Assembly: GCA_009924735.1 (NCBI GenBank)
Contig: RFQZ01000029.1
Location: 1 to 35,798 of the forward strand
Reading direction: 5' to 3'
DNA: 35,798 bases
DNA from: Flavobacteriia bacterium
GTDB taxonomy: Bacteria > Bacteroidota > Bacteroidia > Flavobacteriales_D > Crocinitomicaceae
The notes under the pieces are model-generated. The model was not told the DNA's origin and ran no database searches. It worked only from the letters and a program-made list of their open reading frames with translations. Positions 1 to 7,606 of the stretch are shown here, in pieces (the first letter of the stretch is position 1; each line of letters starts with the position of its first letter). The translations under genes were made by a program, and so were the position numbers.

Positions 1-360
1 TAATCCTTGTGCACCAGTTGCTCCTGTCGCACCAACTGCGCCCGCTGGTCCGGTTAATCCGATTGGTCCCGCTGGACCCGTTGCGCCTTGAATTCCTTGC
101 GCACCCTGAATACCATTACACACATAGGTCGTTTGCGCTGCATTAATTTCCCCTGCGTCAAGAACGCCGTTCATGTTCGCGTCTAAACCTGTTTCAATTT
201 TTGTACCTCCATAGGTGCAATTCGCACCGGCAGGTTCTGCTGTTGTTTTTATAAGTGCATTAAGGCCATTGCTCCCGTTTGTTCCATTGATTCCGTTAGT
301 TCCATTTGTTCCTGCTATTCCTTGAATTCCCTGAGGTCCGGCTACTCCTTGCGGTCCGGC
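1..360 (-). CDS. Continuation of collagen-like repeat CDS, out of frame with its 5' part and cut by the window edge
   Basis: On the minus strand, from 360 down to 1, a reading frame of 120 codons stays open and keeps the Gly-X-Y pattern ([14 protein letters not shown] at its start). It then passes through a non-collagen module with two cysteines (ANC and YVCNG) and an acidic D-A-N-M-N-G-V-L-D stretch, and returns to Gly-X-Y until the window ends. It is clearly the continuation of the protein encoded at 360-1511, but it lies in another frame: the upstream part hits TAG at 362-360, and a net change of two extra bases (or one missing) separates the two. The break may be real, or it may be an assembly or sequencing error next to an exact 99-base repeat. 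The true C-terminus, where a T9SS sorting domain could sit, is not visible. Confidence 0.7.
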
Positions 361-461
361 TATAATCCTTGTGCACCAGTTGCTCCTGTCGCACCAACTG
401 CGCCCGCTGGTCCGGTTAATCCGATTGGTCCCGCTGGACCCGTTGCGCCTTGAATTCCTTG
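1..461. repeat. Exact 99-bp direct repeat (1-99 and 363-461) within collagen-like coding sequence
   Basis: Bases 1-99 and 363-461 are identical; they diverge at 100 versus 462. The left copy starts exactly at the first base of the window. The spacing is 362 bases, not a multiple of three, so the two copies are read in different frames. The repeat encodes Gly-X-Y codons on the minus strand. A repeat of just this size touching a sequence end suggests a contig end at an unresolved repeat. Confidence 0.9.
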
Positions 462-1511
462 GGGTCCGGCTACGCCGGCGGGGCCGGTTAATCCCATAGG
501 TCCTGTTGCTCCGGCTACGCCGGCAGGGCCGCTTGCGCCTTGAATTCCTTGCGCACCTTGAACACCATTACACACATAGGTCGTTTGCGCTGCATTTATT
601 TCACCCAAATCCAGTAATCCATTGTTGTTGGCATCTAATCCGGTTTCCACTTTGGTTCCACCTGTCGCGCAATTCGCTCCGGCAGGTTCTGCGGTAGTTT
701 TAACTAAGGCATTTAATCCGTTGGTTCCGTTGGTACCTGCGACTCCTTGAATTCCCTGAGGTCCAGTGGCGCCTGTAGCTCCTGTAGCTCCGGCTACGCC
801 GGAAGGTCCGGTTGCACCCGTTGGCCCGGCCATTCCTTGAATTCCTTGCGGTCCGGTTAATCCAATCGGACCTTGGGGTCCTGCTATGCCTTGAATTCCT
901 TGTGGTCCGGCTACGCCGGCAGGTCCGGTTAATCCAATCGGACCCATGATGTTGGAAATTAGCACCCATGTGGTACCGTTGGTTTTGGTATATACATTTC
1001 CTGTTGCCGTGTCTAGGTAGTAATCGCCAACGATTCCCAAATTACTCGCTGGAATTCCTGATCCGTATTTCCATTGGTTTACCAAATTACCGGAGGATTT
1101 TGCAAACAACGCGTAAGGTACACTCATCATTTGCTGTGTGCCATACGCAGCGTAAACCGCTGGATTTGGCAGTCCGGAAAATGCCACCCCTAAATCCAGA
1201 AAGTAAGGCCCGTTTGCCCAGTTAATGCTTGAAAATGGACCGGCATTTAAAAAGGTTCCCGTTCCAATGACAAAGTTTACCATGCCAAATTGGTCTGTTG
1301 TAACGTTATGTCTTTCCGAGAAAATAACAATCCCCGTGGTTGAATATTGACGGATGTTTACACGAACCGCCACCGGAGTGTTTGAAGCAAGCGAACCTGT
1401 ATTTGTTCTAATAACCGCTTGGTAATTGATTCCGTTTGGCGCTTGGGCATGGACAAAAAAATGAAACGTTAGGGCTGTAAAAAGAAGCAACGAGGTAAAG
1501 AGGTTTTTCAT
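360..1511 (-). CDS. Secreted collagen-like triple-helix repeat protein (5' part, ends at an apparent frameshift)
   Basis: The product is 383 residues to the TAG at 362-360. Residues 1-22 form a signal peptide ([16 protein letters not shown], with HAQ before the cut). Residues 23 to about 150 are a globular N-terminal domain beginning [16 protein letters not shown], a form often seen at the start of Bacteroidota surface proteins. From about residue 190 the chain becomes Gly-X-Y collagen-like repeats ([16 protein letters not shown]), interrupted at about 265-320 by a module with two cysteines and an EF-loop-like [12 protein letters not shown] stretch. Such proteins are usually exported and surface-attached, as stalks or adhesins; that role is inferred. 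The gene lies 6 bases downstream of the T9SS-sorted gene at 1518-2045 and probably shares its promoter. The stop codon is followed at once by more in-pattern Gly-X-Y codons in another frame, so this is probably not the natural end. Confidence 0.85.
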   Translation of the reverse strand: MKNLFTSLLLFTALTFHFFVHAQAPNGINYQAVIRTNTGSLASNTPVAVRVNIRQYSTTGIVIFSERHNVTTDQFGMVNFVIGTGTFLNAGPFSSINWANGPYFLDLGVAFSGLPNPAVYAAYGTQQMMSVPYALFAKSSGNLVNQWKYGSGIPASNLGIVGDYYLDTATGNVYTKTNGTTWVLISNIMGPIGLTGPAGVAGPQGIQGIAGPQGPIGLTGPQGIQGMAGPTGATGPSGVAGATGATGATGPQGIQGVAGTNGTNGLNALVKTTAEPAGANCATGGTKVETGLDANNNGLLDLGEINAAQTTYVCNGVQGAQGIQGASGPAGVAGATGPMGLTGPAGVAGPQGIQGATGPAGPIGLTGPAGAVGATGATGAQGL

Positions 1512-1517
1512 TTGTTA

Positions 1518-2045
1518 TTAAGATTTAATCAATTTAACTTGATGGATGAATTCACCCGTAATTTGGTAGATGTTTAGAAAATAAATACCAGGGGTTAAGC
1601 CTGTAGAATAATCTGCTTTGTGCCTTGTGCCATGCATGGTTTCTTCATGGACCAATTTGCCATGGGCGTCAATGAGTTGAAGTTTTAAATCCTGATTTTC
1701 ATATGCTTGGGGTGCTTCAATGATTGAATATTGATCAAATGGATTGGGATAAATGTTGAAAATGGGTGCTGCTGGCATCAATGCTGTGGTACCAGGTCCA
1801 ACCGGAATTAAGGCATCAGGTTGTTGAAAGCCGTTGAAAAACTTTTTTGTGGGAAGTCCTACGGGGGTTCCTACATAGATAAAGGGTTCACCTAAGGTGT
1901 AAGACATAATATAATTAGGACCAAAGGCGCTTGGTGTTAGGTCCTTCGCAATCCTTCCGGCGCTTGCCATGATCCTACGTTGGTCAATTTGAGCAAAGGT
2001 TTGAAGTGAAAGGATAAACGTCAATATTGAAAGTGTAATTTTCAT
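1518..2045 (-). CDS. Small secreted protein with T9SS type A C-terminal sorting domain
   Basis: The product has 175 residues. Residues 1-18 are a signal peptide (MKITLSILTFILSLQTFA). Residues 25-80 carry the pattern ASAGR...YTLGEPF...FNGFQQP, a short module often found just ahead of sorting domains in Bacteroidota. Residues from about 95 to the end are a type A sorting domain: IYPNPF, then a beta-rich stretch ending GIYFLNIYQITGEFIHQVKLIK. This domain sends a protein through the type IX secretion system to the cell surface. The mature part is almost only this domain, so the cargo function is unknown. It is the first gene of a minus-strand pair with the collagen-like protein 6 bases downstream, behind a good -7 box at 2075-2082. 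PorX, a T9SS regulator, lies about 10 kb away. Confidence 0.88.
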   Translation of the reverse strand: MKITLSILTFILSLQTFAQIDQRRIMASAGRIAKDLTPSAFGPNYIMSYTLGEPFIYVGTPVGLPTKKFFNGFQQPDALIPVGPGTTALMPAAPIFNIYPNPFDQYSIIEAPQAYENQDLKLQLIDAHGKLVHEETMHGTRHKADYSTGLTPGIYFLNIYQITGEFIHQVKLIKS

Positions 2046-2074
2046 ACTTAAATCGGTTTTCCGTTTTTTTACGG

Positions 2075-2082
2075 CAAATATA
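2075..2082 (-). promoter_or_regulatory. Bacteroidota -7 promoter box for the T9SS-protein/collagen-like pair
   Basis: On the minus strand this reads TATATTTG, a full match to TAnnTTTG. A transcript starting about 7 bases downstream would have a leader of roughly 20 bases before the ATG at 2045. A TTG lies only 11 bases upstream, closer than the usual -33 spacing, so the second element is uncertain. Confidence 0.5.
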
Positions 2083-2090
2083 CCTTATTT

Positions 2091-2115
2091 ATACAAAAAC
2101 GTATATTAATTGTAT
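2091..2115. promoter_or_regulatory. Possible operator dyad in the divergent intergenic region
   Basis: ATACAA (2091-2096) and TTGTAT (2110-2115) form a perfect 6-base inverted repeat with a 13-base spacer, and a further GTAT half-site lies at 2101-2104. It covers what would be the -33 region of the minus-strand promoter and sits just upstream of the HTH gene at 2151. It could be a binding site for that regulator. The stretch is very AT-rich, so chance is possible. Confidence 0.25.
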
Positions 2116-2150
2116 AAAAAATATTACAATATTGAAATCAACTTTGTTCC

Positions 2151-2477
2151 ATGATACATCGTGGCGAGATTGTAGAACAAGCGGTTCGGGCCTCTGGGCA
2201 AAATTTAAGCAAGTTGGCGAAGCGTTTGGGGAAAAGCCGAAAATGGCTTTATGATTCCTTCGAAAATCCCAATTTAAGTTTGGAATACGTGCTGGAAATC
2301 AGCAAAGCCATTCACTTCGATTTCACGGAACAAATTCCCGAGTTAAGGCGAAATTATACAAACAATGAGGGTGACCAGGCAATGGAAGAAACCACATGGA
2401 AGGATAAGTACATTCACCTTTTGGAAGAACATCAAAAATTATTAGCGAAACTCATCGAATTTCAGGCGAGTAGGTAA
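2151..2477 (+). CDS. Small helix-turn-helix transcriptional regulator
   Basis: The product has 108 residues. Residues 5-60 look like an XRE/lambda-repressor type helix-turn-helix: GEIVEQAVRASG, then NLSKLAKRLGKSRKWLY (recognition region) and a third part LSLEYVLEISKAI. Residues 78-108 are charged and helical (TWKDKYIHLLEEHQKLLAKL), suitable for a short coiled coil and dimer formation. It is transcribed divergently from the T9SS/collagen pair and upstream of a TauE/SafE permease. A dyad at 2091-2115 could be its site, so control of its own gene or of the surface-protein pair is plausible but only inferred. ATG 2151 is the first methionine. The bases before it include CTTTG but no full -7 box, and no Shine-Dalgarno is visible. 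Confidence 0.75.
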   Translation: MIHRGEIVEQAVRASGQNLSKLAKRLGKSRKWLYDSFENPNLSLEYVLEISKAIHFDFTEQIPELRRNYTNNEGDQAMEETTWKDKYIHLLEEHQKLLAKLIEFQASR

Positions 2478-2494
2478 ATTCATTCTCGAGGAAT

Positions 2495-2546
2495 CCCGAC
2501 CCCTGAGCGTAATGAAGCGCAGCGAAATGGAGTCGAAGGGGTCGGG
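2495..2546. repeat. REP-like palindromic intergenic element
   Basis: CCCGACCCC (2495-2503) and GGGGTCGGG (2538-2546) are perfect 9-base inverted arms around a 34-base loop containing TGAGCG and GAGTCGAAG. Elements built on TGAGCG...GTCGAAGG with GC-rich arms are common dispersed intergenic palindromes in many bacteria. The GC-rich composition contrasts with its AT-rich surroundings. It could form a stem-loop in RNA and limit readthrough from the HTH gene. I see only one copy in this window. Confidence 0.6.
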
Positions 2547-2604
2547 TAATGCCTCCCAGGTGATGATCGCGTTCGGCAATCAATTAAATGATTATCTTCG
2601 TCCA

Positions 2605-3000
2605 ATGAACATGCAAGAAATGTTGGTTTTGGTGCTGATAGGTTTGGTCGCGGGGATGTTAAGTGGTTTTGTGGGGGTTGGTGGTGGAATGGTGATCGTT
2701 CCTGCGTTGGTTTACTTTCTCGGATTCTCCCAATACCAAGCCCAAGGGACAAGTTTGTTTGTACTTTCAATGCCTGTGGTGATCCTCGCTGTGATGAACT
2801 ATGCCAAAGGAGGACATGTCAACTGGAAATTTGGTTTGTTTATCGCAAGTGCCTTTATCATCGGTGGATTTCTCGGGTCAAAATTGGCGTTAAAAATACC
2901 CATCGCTTGGGTGAAGATTATTTTTGGGCTGATCATGGCCTATGTTTCGGTTAAATTATTACTTAGTGGATATACAAGTTTGTCACAGCATGACGCCTGA
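2605..3000 (+). CDS. Half-size TauE/SafE family membrane permease
   Basis: The product from ATG 2605 has 131 residues, about half the usual 250-270 for TauE/SafE proteins, which consist of two homologous halves. The N-terminal hallmark is present: LVAGMLSGFVGVGGGMVIVPAL, a glycine-rich turn between hydrophobic segments. Three to four membrane segments can be seen (residues 5-35, 45-62, 75-92 and 100-122). The family exports sulfite, sulfoacetate or other organosulfur anions; the substrate here is unknown. A half-size protein would have to pair with itself or a partner. An in-frame methionine at 2512 lies inside the palindromic element and the extra residues are not membrane-like, so I place the start at 2605. 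The end overlaps the amidohydrolase start by 11 bases. Confidence 0.75.
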   Translation: MNMQEMLVLVLIGLVAGMLSGFVGVGGGMVIVPALVYFLGFSQYQAQGTSLFVLSMPVVILAVMNYAKGGHVNWKFGLFIASAFIIGGFLGSKLALKIPIAWVKIIFGLIMAYVSVKLLLSGYTSLSQHDA

Positions 3001-4174
3001 GCGTATTCGTATTGAATCAGAGGCTATTTTTGAACGGGTTAAGTTAAACCGGGAACACCTGCATGCGTTCCCAGAGTTGTCTTTTGAAGAGTACCATACC
3101 ATGGAATTCATCGCAAGTGAACTGGAGCGTATTGGCATTCCTTTTCAAAAAGGCGTCGGCGTAACCGGCGTAGTTGGCGAAATTGCTTCTGGTGCCAATC
3201 CAACGGATTGGATCGCTTTTCGAGCAGACATAGACGCCCTTCCTATTTTTGAGGAAAATGAGGTTCCTTATGCTTCTAAAAACGAAGGGGTAATGCATGC
3301 CTGTGGTCACGATGTACACACTTCCGTTTTATTGGGTGCAGCGGAAATCCTCTGGCAACACCGCGAAACATTACCTGTCTCAGTGAAATTGATTTTTCAA
3401 CCGGGGGAAGAAGTCGCCCCTGGGGGTGCGAATTTCATGATCAAAGCCGGTGTTTTGGAAAATCCTAAGGTCAAACAAATCTTTGCCTTGCATGTCTACC
3501 CAGAAATGAATGTCGGTAAAATTGGCATTCGCCCAGGTCTTTACATGGCATCCAGCGATGAACTTCACATTGAGATTGAAGGGGTTGGAGGTCATGCGGC
3601 CTTGCCTCATAAGTGTGTAAATCCCGTTACAGTTGCCGCTGAAATCATACATGGATTGCCCGCCATTGTAAAGCAATTTGAACCTGAAAATGTACCTACC
3701 GTCTTAAGTTTTGGTAGGGTAGAGGCCTTGGGTTCTACCAATGTAATTCCCGGTATTTGTAAGATAGAAGGCACCTTCAGGACCATGAATGAGCCATGGA
3801 GAAAACACTTTTTTGAGGAAACAGAACGCTATTTCGCAACCATAGAAAGAAGTTTTGGCGCCAAAATTAAATTTAACCGTGTGAAAGGCTATCCATTCTT
3901 GGTGAATGATGAGGCATTGGTTACCCATACCATGGATGTACTCAAAAATAACCTAGGAACGGAAAATGTTGAAACGCTTCCCTTGCGCATGACCGCAGAT
4001 GATTTTGCTTTTTATTGTCACCTTTTGCCCTCGTGTTATTTTAGGCTAGGGGTCGCAGATCCCCTAAAGAAAGAGAATTTCGCTGTGCATCATCCCAAGT
4101 TTGACATCCATCCTGATGCATTGAAAGTTGGGGTATCATCCATTGTGAGCATTGTTTTCAACGCCGATTGTTGA
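2990..4174 (+). CDS. M20D family metallo-amidohydrolase (N-acyl amino acid deacylase type)
   Basis: The product from ATG 2990 has 394 residues, the normal size. Family motifs are all present: FRADIDALPI (78-87), HACGHDVHT (103-111), FQPGEEVAPGG (136-146), a metal-ligand His in LHVYPEMNVG (168) and HAALPH in the lid domain. In this family the Cys and His of HACGH, the second Glu of PGEE and the later histidines hold two metal ions. Members remove acyl groups from amino acids (hippurate, IAA-amino acids, N-acetyl-diaminopimelate), and the exact substrate cannot be read from sequence. There is no signal peptide, so it is cytoplasmic. A longer frame from 2942 would overlap TauE by 59 bases. The 2990 start overlaps it by only 11 bases and gives the expected N-terminus, so the two are probably translationally coupled. 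Confidence 0.92.
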   Translation: MTPERIRIESEAIFERVKLNREHLHAFPELSFEEYHTMEFIASELERIGIPFQKGVGVTGVVGEIASGANPTDWIAFRADIDALPIFEENEVPYASKNEGVMHACGHDVHTSVLLGAAEILWQHRETLPVSVKLIFQPGEEVAPGGANFMIKAGVLENPKVKQIFALHVYPEMNVGKIGIRPGLYMASSDELHIEIEGVGGHAALPHKCVNPVTVAAEIIHGLPAIVKQFEPENVPTVLSFGRVEALGSTNVIPGICKIEGTFRTMNEPWRKHFFEETERYFATIERSFGAKIKFNRVKGYPFLVNDEALVTHTMDVLKNNLGTENVETLPLRMTADDFAFYCHLLPSCYFRLGVADPLKKENFAVHHPKFDIHPDALKVGVSSIVSIVFNADC

Positions 4175-4308
4175 TTTTTTTAAGGGCTTGACTACGTACT
4201 TCTATCGAATTTCAAAGGGGTTAACAGAGACTTAATCCACATCTCGTCAGTTTTTTACTACATTTATCAAACCCACCAAGGTTGGTTTTTTATTTAAGCT
4301 TTAAAATT
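4175..4308. other. Intergenic leader upstream of the DUF1800/DUF1501 cluster
   Basis: These 134 bases separate the amidohydrolase from the surface-protein cluster. I see no gene. TACATTTA lies around 4258-4265, one base off the -7 consensus, but no TTG is suitably placed upstream. A short ACCA/TGGT hairpin followed by a T-run (4275-4291) sits just before the next gene. Confidence 0.4.
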
Positions 4309-5952
4309 ATGGCATCACTCAATCCGATTTCAGGCGTTTTAGGTCAACAGAAAGCCTCTCATTTATTGAGGAGGGCTACCATGGGTCCATCGTTACAAGA
4401 CATTGCCAATTTTTCATCGATGACTGCCCAGGATGCCTTAACCGCCCTGTTGCAAACTTCACCAACACCCCCTTATCCAAAAGATCCAAATACCAATACA
4501 GATTGGATTTTTCCAAATAACCCAGATCCAAATCAAATCAATGACGTGTGGTCAGATTATACCAAAAGTTGGTGGTTGGAAAACATGCGCATCTCCGGAT
4601 GCAATCTTCATGAAAGAATGGTTTGGTTTTACCATACCCACATTCCTGTGATCATGACACGCATTTCAGGGATGCCTCAATACCCAATTGATTATTTGCG
4701 TTTGCTTCGGTATTATGCTTTGGGGAATTTTAGGGATTTGGCTAAAGCCATTTGCATTGACAACGCTATGCTGGTCCATCTTGATGGATACACCAATGTA
4801 AAAGGCGCGGGTCAAGAGAATTTTGCGCGAGAATTCATGGAGCTTTTTACCGTTGGGAAAGGAATTGAGGTTGGAATTGGAAATTATACAAACTTCACGG
4901 AGGCTGATGTTAAGGCCCTTACCAAAGTTTTTACGGGATGGGATACCGACCCAACCTTTCAATCCATCGATCAAATTACGGGCATTCCAACCGGAAAGGT
5001 GCGAACCTCGGATGGGGTGTATTCTTCCCAGCACGACGTTACCCCAAAAGTGTTTTCGCAAGTATTTAACAATGCGGTGGTTCAAACGGCAAATGTCGTA
5101 AACGGAAACACCACCCTAAATTCTGTGAAACAAGAACTAAACAATGCAGTGGATCTGATTCTGAATTCCACCAATGCGGCTTACCACCTTTGCAGACGTA
5201 TTTACCGAGAGTTTGTGTATTTTGACATCACGCCTGAAATTGAAAACGACATCATTCAACCCTTGGCCAATGTTTTTCTAACGAACAACTACGATGTCAA
5301 ACCGGTTTTGGAAATGCTCCTGCAAAGTGAACATTTTTATGACCTAGATACCCCTGCCACAGGCGACAATAACATTGGAGCGATTATTAAATCACCCGTG
5401 GATTTGGTCATTGGGACCCTTCGGTTGTTTGGGCTTTCTGCGCCCAATGTTTCTACCCAATTGGTTCAACACTACCAAATGCACCACCACCTCATCGATC
5501 AATTAAGCTTGCAAGGATTGAATTTATTTGAACCGGTTGACGTAGCGGGCTATGATCCTTATTTTCAAGTACCTGATTTTCAGCGTTATTGGATTTCTGC
5601 GAATTATCTGGCAAATCGCTACAAGTTCGCCGAATTGTTGATTACAGGTTTCAGTGGAACCGGTGGCGTATTGTTGAAATTAGATGTAATGGCCTTTGTA
5701 AATGCACATGCATCAAATCCAGCAAATGAAACCATCTTGGTACAAGAACTTGTGGACTGGTTGTTTCCAATCACCCTGGAGCCCGATAGGTTTACCTATT
5801 TTAAAGAAGATATATTCCTCAACCAATTAACGGTTAATTGGGCCAATGAATGGGCAAATTACCAAACGACGAGCAGCGAAACGGTTGTGCGTGCGCAATT
5901 GGAAAAGCTTATTAAGGCCATGATGCAGTCTCCTGAATACCAAATCTACTAA
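4309..5952 (+). CDS. DUF1800 family protein
   Basis: The product from ATG 4309 has 547 residues, typical for DUF1800. Family hallmarks are the start HLLRRATMGPS (about 20-30), the central RMVWFYHTH (about 102-110) and ENFAREFMELFTVGKG (about 168-183), followed by a region on hybrid GWDTD...DV..K.F. The biochemical function of DUF1800 is not known. It almost always neighbours DUF1501 in Bacteroidota and Planctomycetota, as here (4 bases to the next gene). I see no convincing signal peptide on the 4309 start. The longer in-frame start at 4282 adds MVFYLSFKI, which would not give a normal signal either. It is the first gene of a five-gene plus-strand set ending at 10121. Confidence 0.88.
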   Translation: MASLNPISGVLGQQKASHLLRRATMGPSLQDIANFSSMTAQDALTALLQTSPTPPYPKDPNTNTDWIFPNNPDPNQINDVWSDYTKSWWLENMRISGCNLHERMVWFYHTHIPVIMTRISGMPQYPIDYLRLLRYYALGNFRDLAKAICIDNAMLVHLDGYTNVKGAGQENFAREFMELFTVGKGIEVGIGNYTNFTEADVKALTKVFTGWDTDPTFQSIDQITGIPTGKVRTSDGVYSSQHDVTPKVFSQVFNNAVVQTANVVNGNTTLNSVKQELNNAVDLILNSTNAAYHLCRRIYREFVYFDITPEIENDIIQPLANVFLTNNYDVKPVLEMLLQSEHFYDLDTPATGDNNIGAIIKSPVDLVIGTLRLFGLSAPNVSTQLVQHYQMHHHLIDQLSLQGLNLFEPVDVAGYDPYFQVPDFQRYWISANYLANRYKFAELLITGFSGTGGVLLKLDVMAFVNAHASNPANETILVQELVDWLFPITLEPDRFTYFKEDIFLNQLTVNWANEWANYQTTSSETVVRAQLEKLIKAMMQSPEYQIY

Positions 5953-5956
5953 TACC

Positions 5957-7606
5957 ATGAGCATGGACAGAAGAAAATTTATGCAGCTTTCATCCTTGGT
6001 GGGTGCGGGGATGATGTTGAAACTTAACGGAATTCCCTTGCATGCTTTTGAAGGGGATAGCCTCCTTCACGCCATGGCAAAATCCAGTACCAATGACCGG
6101 GTTTTGGTGTTGATTGAGCTTCATGGGGGGAACGATGGTTTGAATACGATCATTCCAATCAATGAATATGGTTCGTATTACAACAACCGGGCGAACATTG
6201 CCATTCCACAGACAGGACCCAGAAGATACATTACCTTAGATAATTCCTTGCCTGACAATCAACAAATTGGTTTGCATCCCGACATGGGAGCCTCCAAAGC
6301 AATGTACGACCAAGGGAATTTCGCGGTGATTCAAAATGTGTCTTATCAAAATATGAATGGTTCCCATTTCCGAAGCAGGGACGTTTGGATGATGGGCGGG
6401 AGTTACGATGAGTATTTTAACTCCGGTTGGATGGGACGCTATTTGGATTATTACTATCCGGGGTATCCAACCAATTATCCGAATCCCAACATTCCCGATC
6501 CGTTGGCCATTGAAATTGGCACAGGGGTATCCTTGGCATTCCATCGCAACGATGGCATTCCCGCAGGATTGTCCATTCAAGACCCTGTTGCATTTTACAA
6601 CTTGATTAACTCTGTTGGGGTTGACCCTCCGATTACTTTGCCAGATACACATGCAGGAGATGAAATTGAATACATCATGCAGATAGAGAAACAAGCAAAT
6701 AACTATGCTGAGCGATTGAAAAACGTCTACGAAGCAGGTATGAATTCCAATACCGTTTATCCTGACCTTTATCCTTACATCGCTCCGGGAGGTGCACTGC
6801 ATAACCCGCTTGCGCCTCAATTGAAAATCATTTCCAGATTGATCAGTGGAGGAATTGGCACCAAAATATTCATCTGTAGGATAGGTGGTTTTGATACCCA
6901 TGCCAATCAAGTGGTTAACAACAATACCACCATGGGATCTCATGCAGCCTTGCTTTATCACATTTCCGCTGGGGTAAAAGCCTTCTACGATGACCTTCAA
7001 AACATGGGATTGGATAACCGCGTGTTAACCATGACTTTTTCAGAATTTGGTCGACGTGTGGCTTCCAATGGAAGCTATGGCACAGACCACGGAAACGCTG
7101 CGCCAATGTTGGTCTATGGAACCTGTATCAACCCGGGTGTGTATGGCACAAATGCAGATTTTCAAAATTTACAAGGAGGGAACATTCCTATGCAGTTTGA
7201 TTATCGACAGGTGTTTACCTCGGTGATTAAAGACTGGTTTCAAGCCTCCGACGAAGCCATTCAAGAAGTCAAATTTGAGAATTTTGTAGACTCCAGAATC
7301 GACTACGTAGAATGCAAAGATTTAAGTACCACCGAAATGTTTAAAACCAATTTTTGGATGAAGTGTTACCCAAATCCAACCTCGGCTACGTTGACCATTT
7401 CGTACTCGCTCTATAAAAATTCCGACATCAAAATAGAAATCCTTGACCTTTCCGGTCGAACCGTTGGGTTGATTGAAGACGCACCCAATTCGCAAGGTGA
7501 ACATTCCATTGACTATGATTTTGGTCGACTCGTAAATGGTACCTACCTCATCAAACTGATGGCAAATGACACAAGGTTGACAGAAAAAATAATGCTTTAT
7601 AAATAA
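5957..7606 (+). CDS. DUF1501 family protein with twin-arginine-like N-terminus and T9SS sorting domain
   Basis: The product has 549 residues. The N-terminus MSMDRRKFMQLSSLVGAG has the RRKFM pattern of a twin-arginine (Tat) signal. The body shows DUF1501 marks: VLIELHGGNDGLNTI (about 50-64), GGFDTHANQ (about 313-321) and FSEFGRRVASNGSYGTDHG (about 361-379). DUF1501 has an alkaline-phosphatase/sulfatase-like fold with histidine and aspartate metal ligands, and no reaction has been established. Residues from about 470 on are a type A sorting domain (CYPNPTSATLTI ... NGTYLIKLMAND ... KIMLYK). The protein is therefore predicted to fold in the cytoplasm, cross by Tat and leave by T9SS. It starts 4 bases after DUF1800; an alternative start is Met3 (5963). 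Confidence 0.9.
   Translation: MSMDRRKFMQLSSLVGAGMMLKLNGIPLHAFEGDSLLHAMAKSSTNDRVLVLIELHGGNDGLNTIIPINEYGSYYNNRANIAIPQTGPRRYITLDNSLPDNQQIGLHPDMGASKAMYDQGNFAVIQNVSYQNMNGSHFRSRDVWMMGGSYDEYFNSGWMGRYLDYYYPGYPTNYPNPNIPDPLAIEIGTGVSLAFHRNDGIPAGLSIQDPVAFYNLINSVGVDPPITLPDTHAGDEIEYIMQIEKQANNYAERLKNVYEAGMNSNTVYPDLYPYIAPGGALHNPLAPQLKIISRLISGGIGTKIFICRIGGFDTHANQVVNNNTTMGSHAALLYHISAGVKAFYDDLQNMGLDNRVLTMTFSEFGRRVASNGSYGTDHGNAAPMLVYGTCINPGVYGTNADFQNLQGGNIPMQFDYRQVFTSVIKDWFQASDEAIQEVKFENFVDSRIDYVECKDLSTTEMFKTNFWMKCYPNPTSATLTISYSLYKNSDIKIEILDLSGRTVGLIEDAPNSQGEHSIDYDFGRLVNGTYLIKLMANDTRLTEKIMLYK

Noticed and set aside
1..960. Regularly repeated short units that could look like a CRISPR or minisatellite array
   Set aside because: The repeats are in-frame Gly-X-Y coding units of varied sequence, without uniform repeats and unique spacers.
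700..969. Arginine-rich reading frame on the minus strand inside the collagen-like gene
   Set aside because: It is an alternate frame of the Gly-X-Y repeats; the repetitive R/N/S composition comes from shifted glycine codons.
2141..2149. ACTTTG just before the HTH gene as a -7 box
   Set aside because: It lacks the TA at the right distance and would place the transcript start at or after the ATG.
4275..4291. ACCA/TGGT hairpin with T-run as terminator of the amidohydrolase gene
   Set aside because: The stem has only 4-5 bases with a very small loop, and it sits about 100 bases after the stop and under 20 bases from the next gene.
6236..7000. 254-codon open frame on the minus strand
   Set aside because: It lies wholly inside the DUF1501 gene, opposite strand, and shows no domain or signal; a shadow of coding bias.
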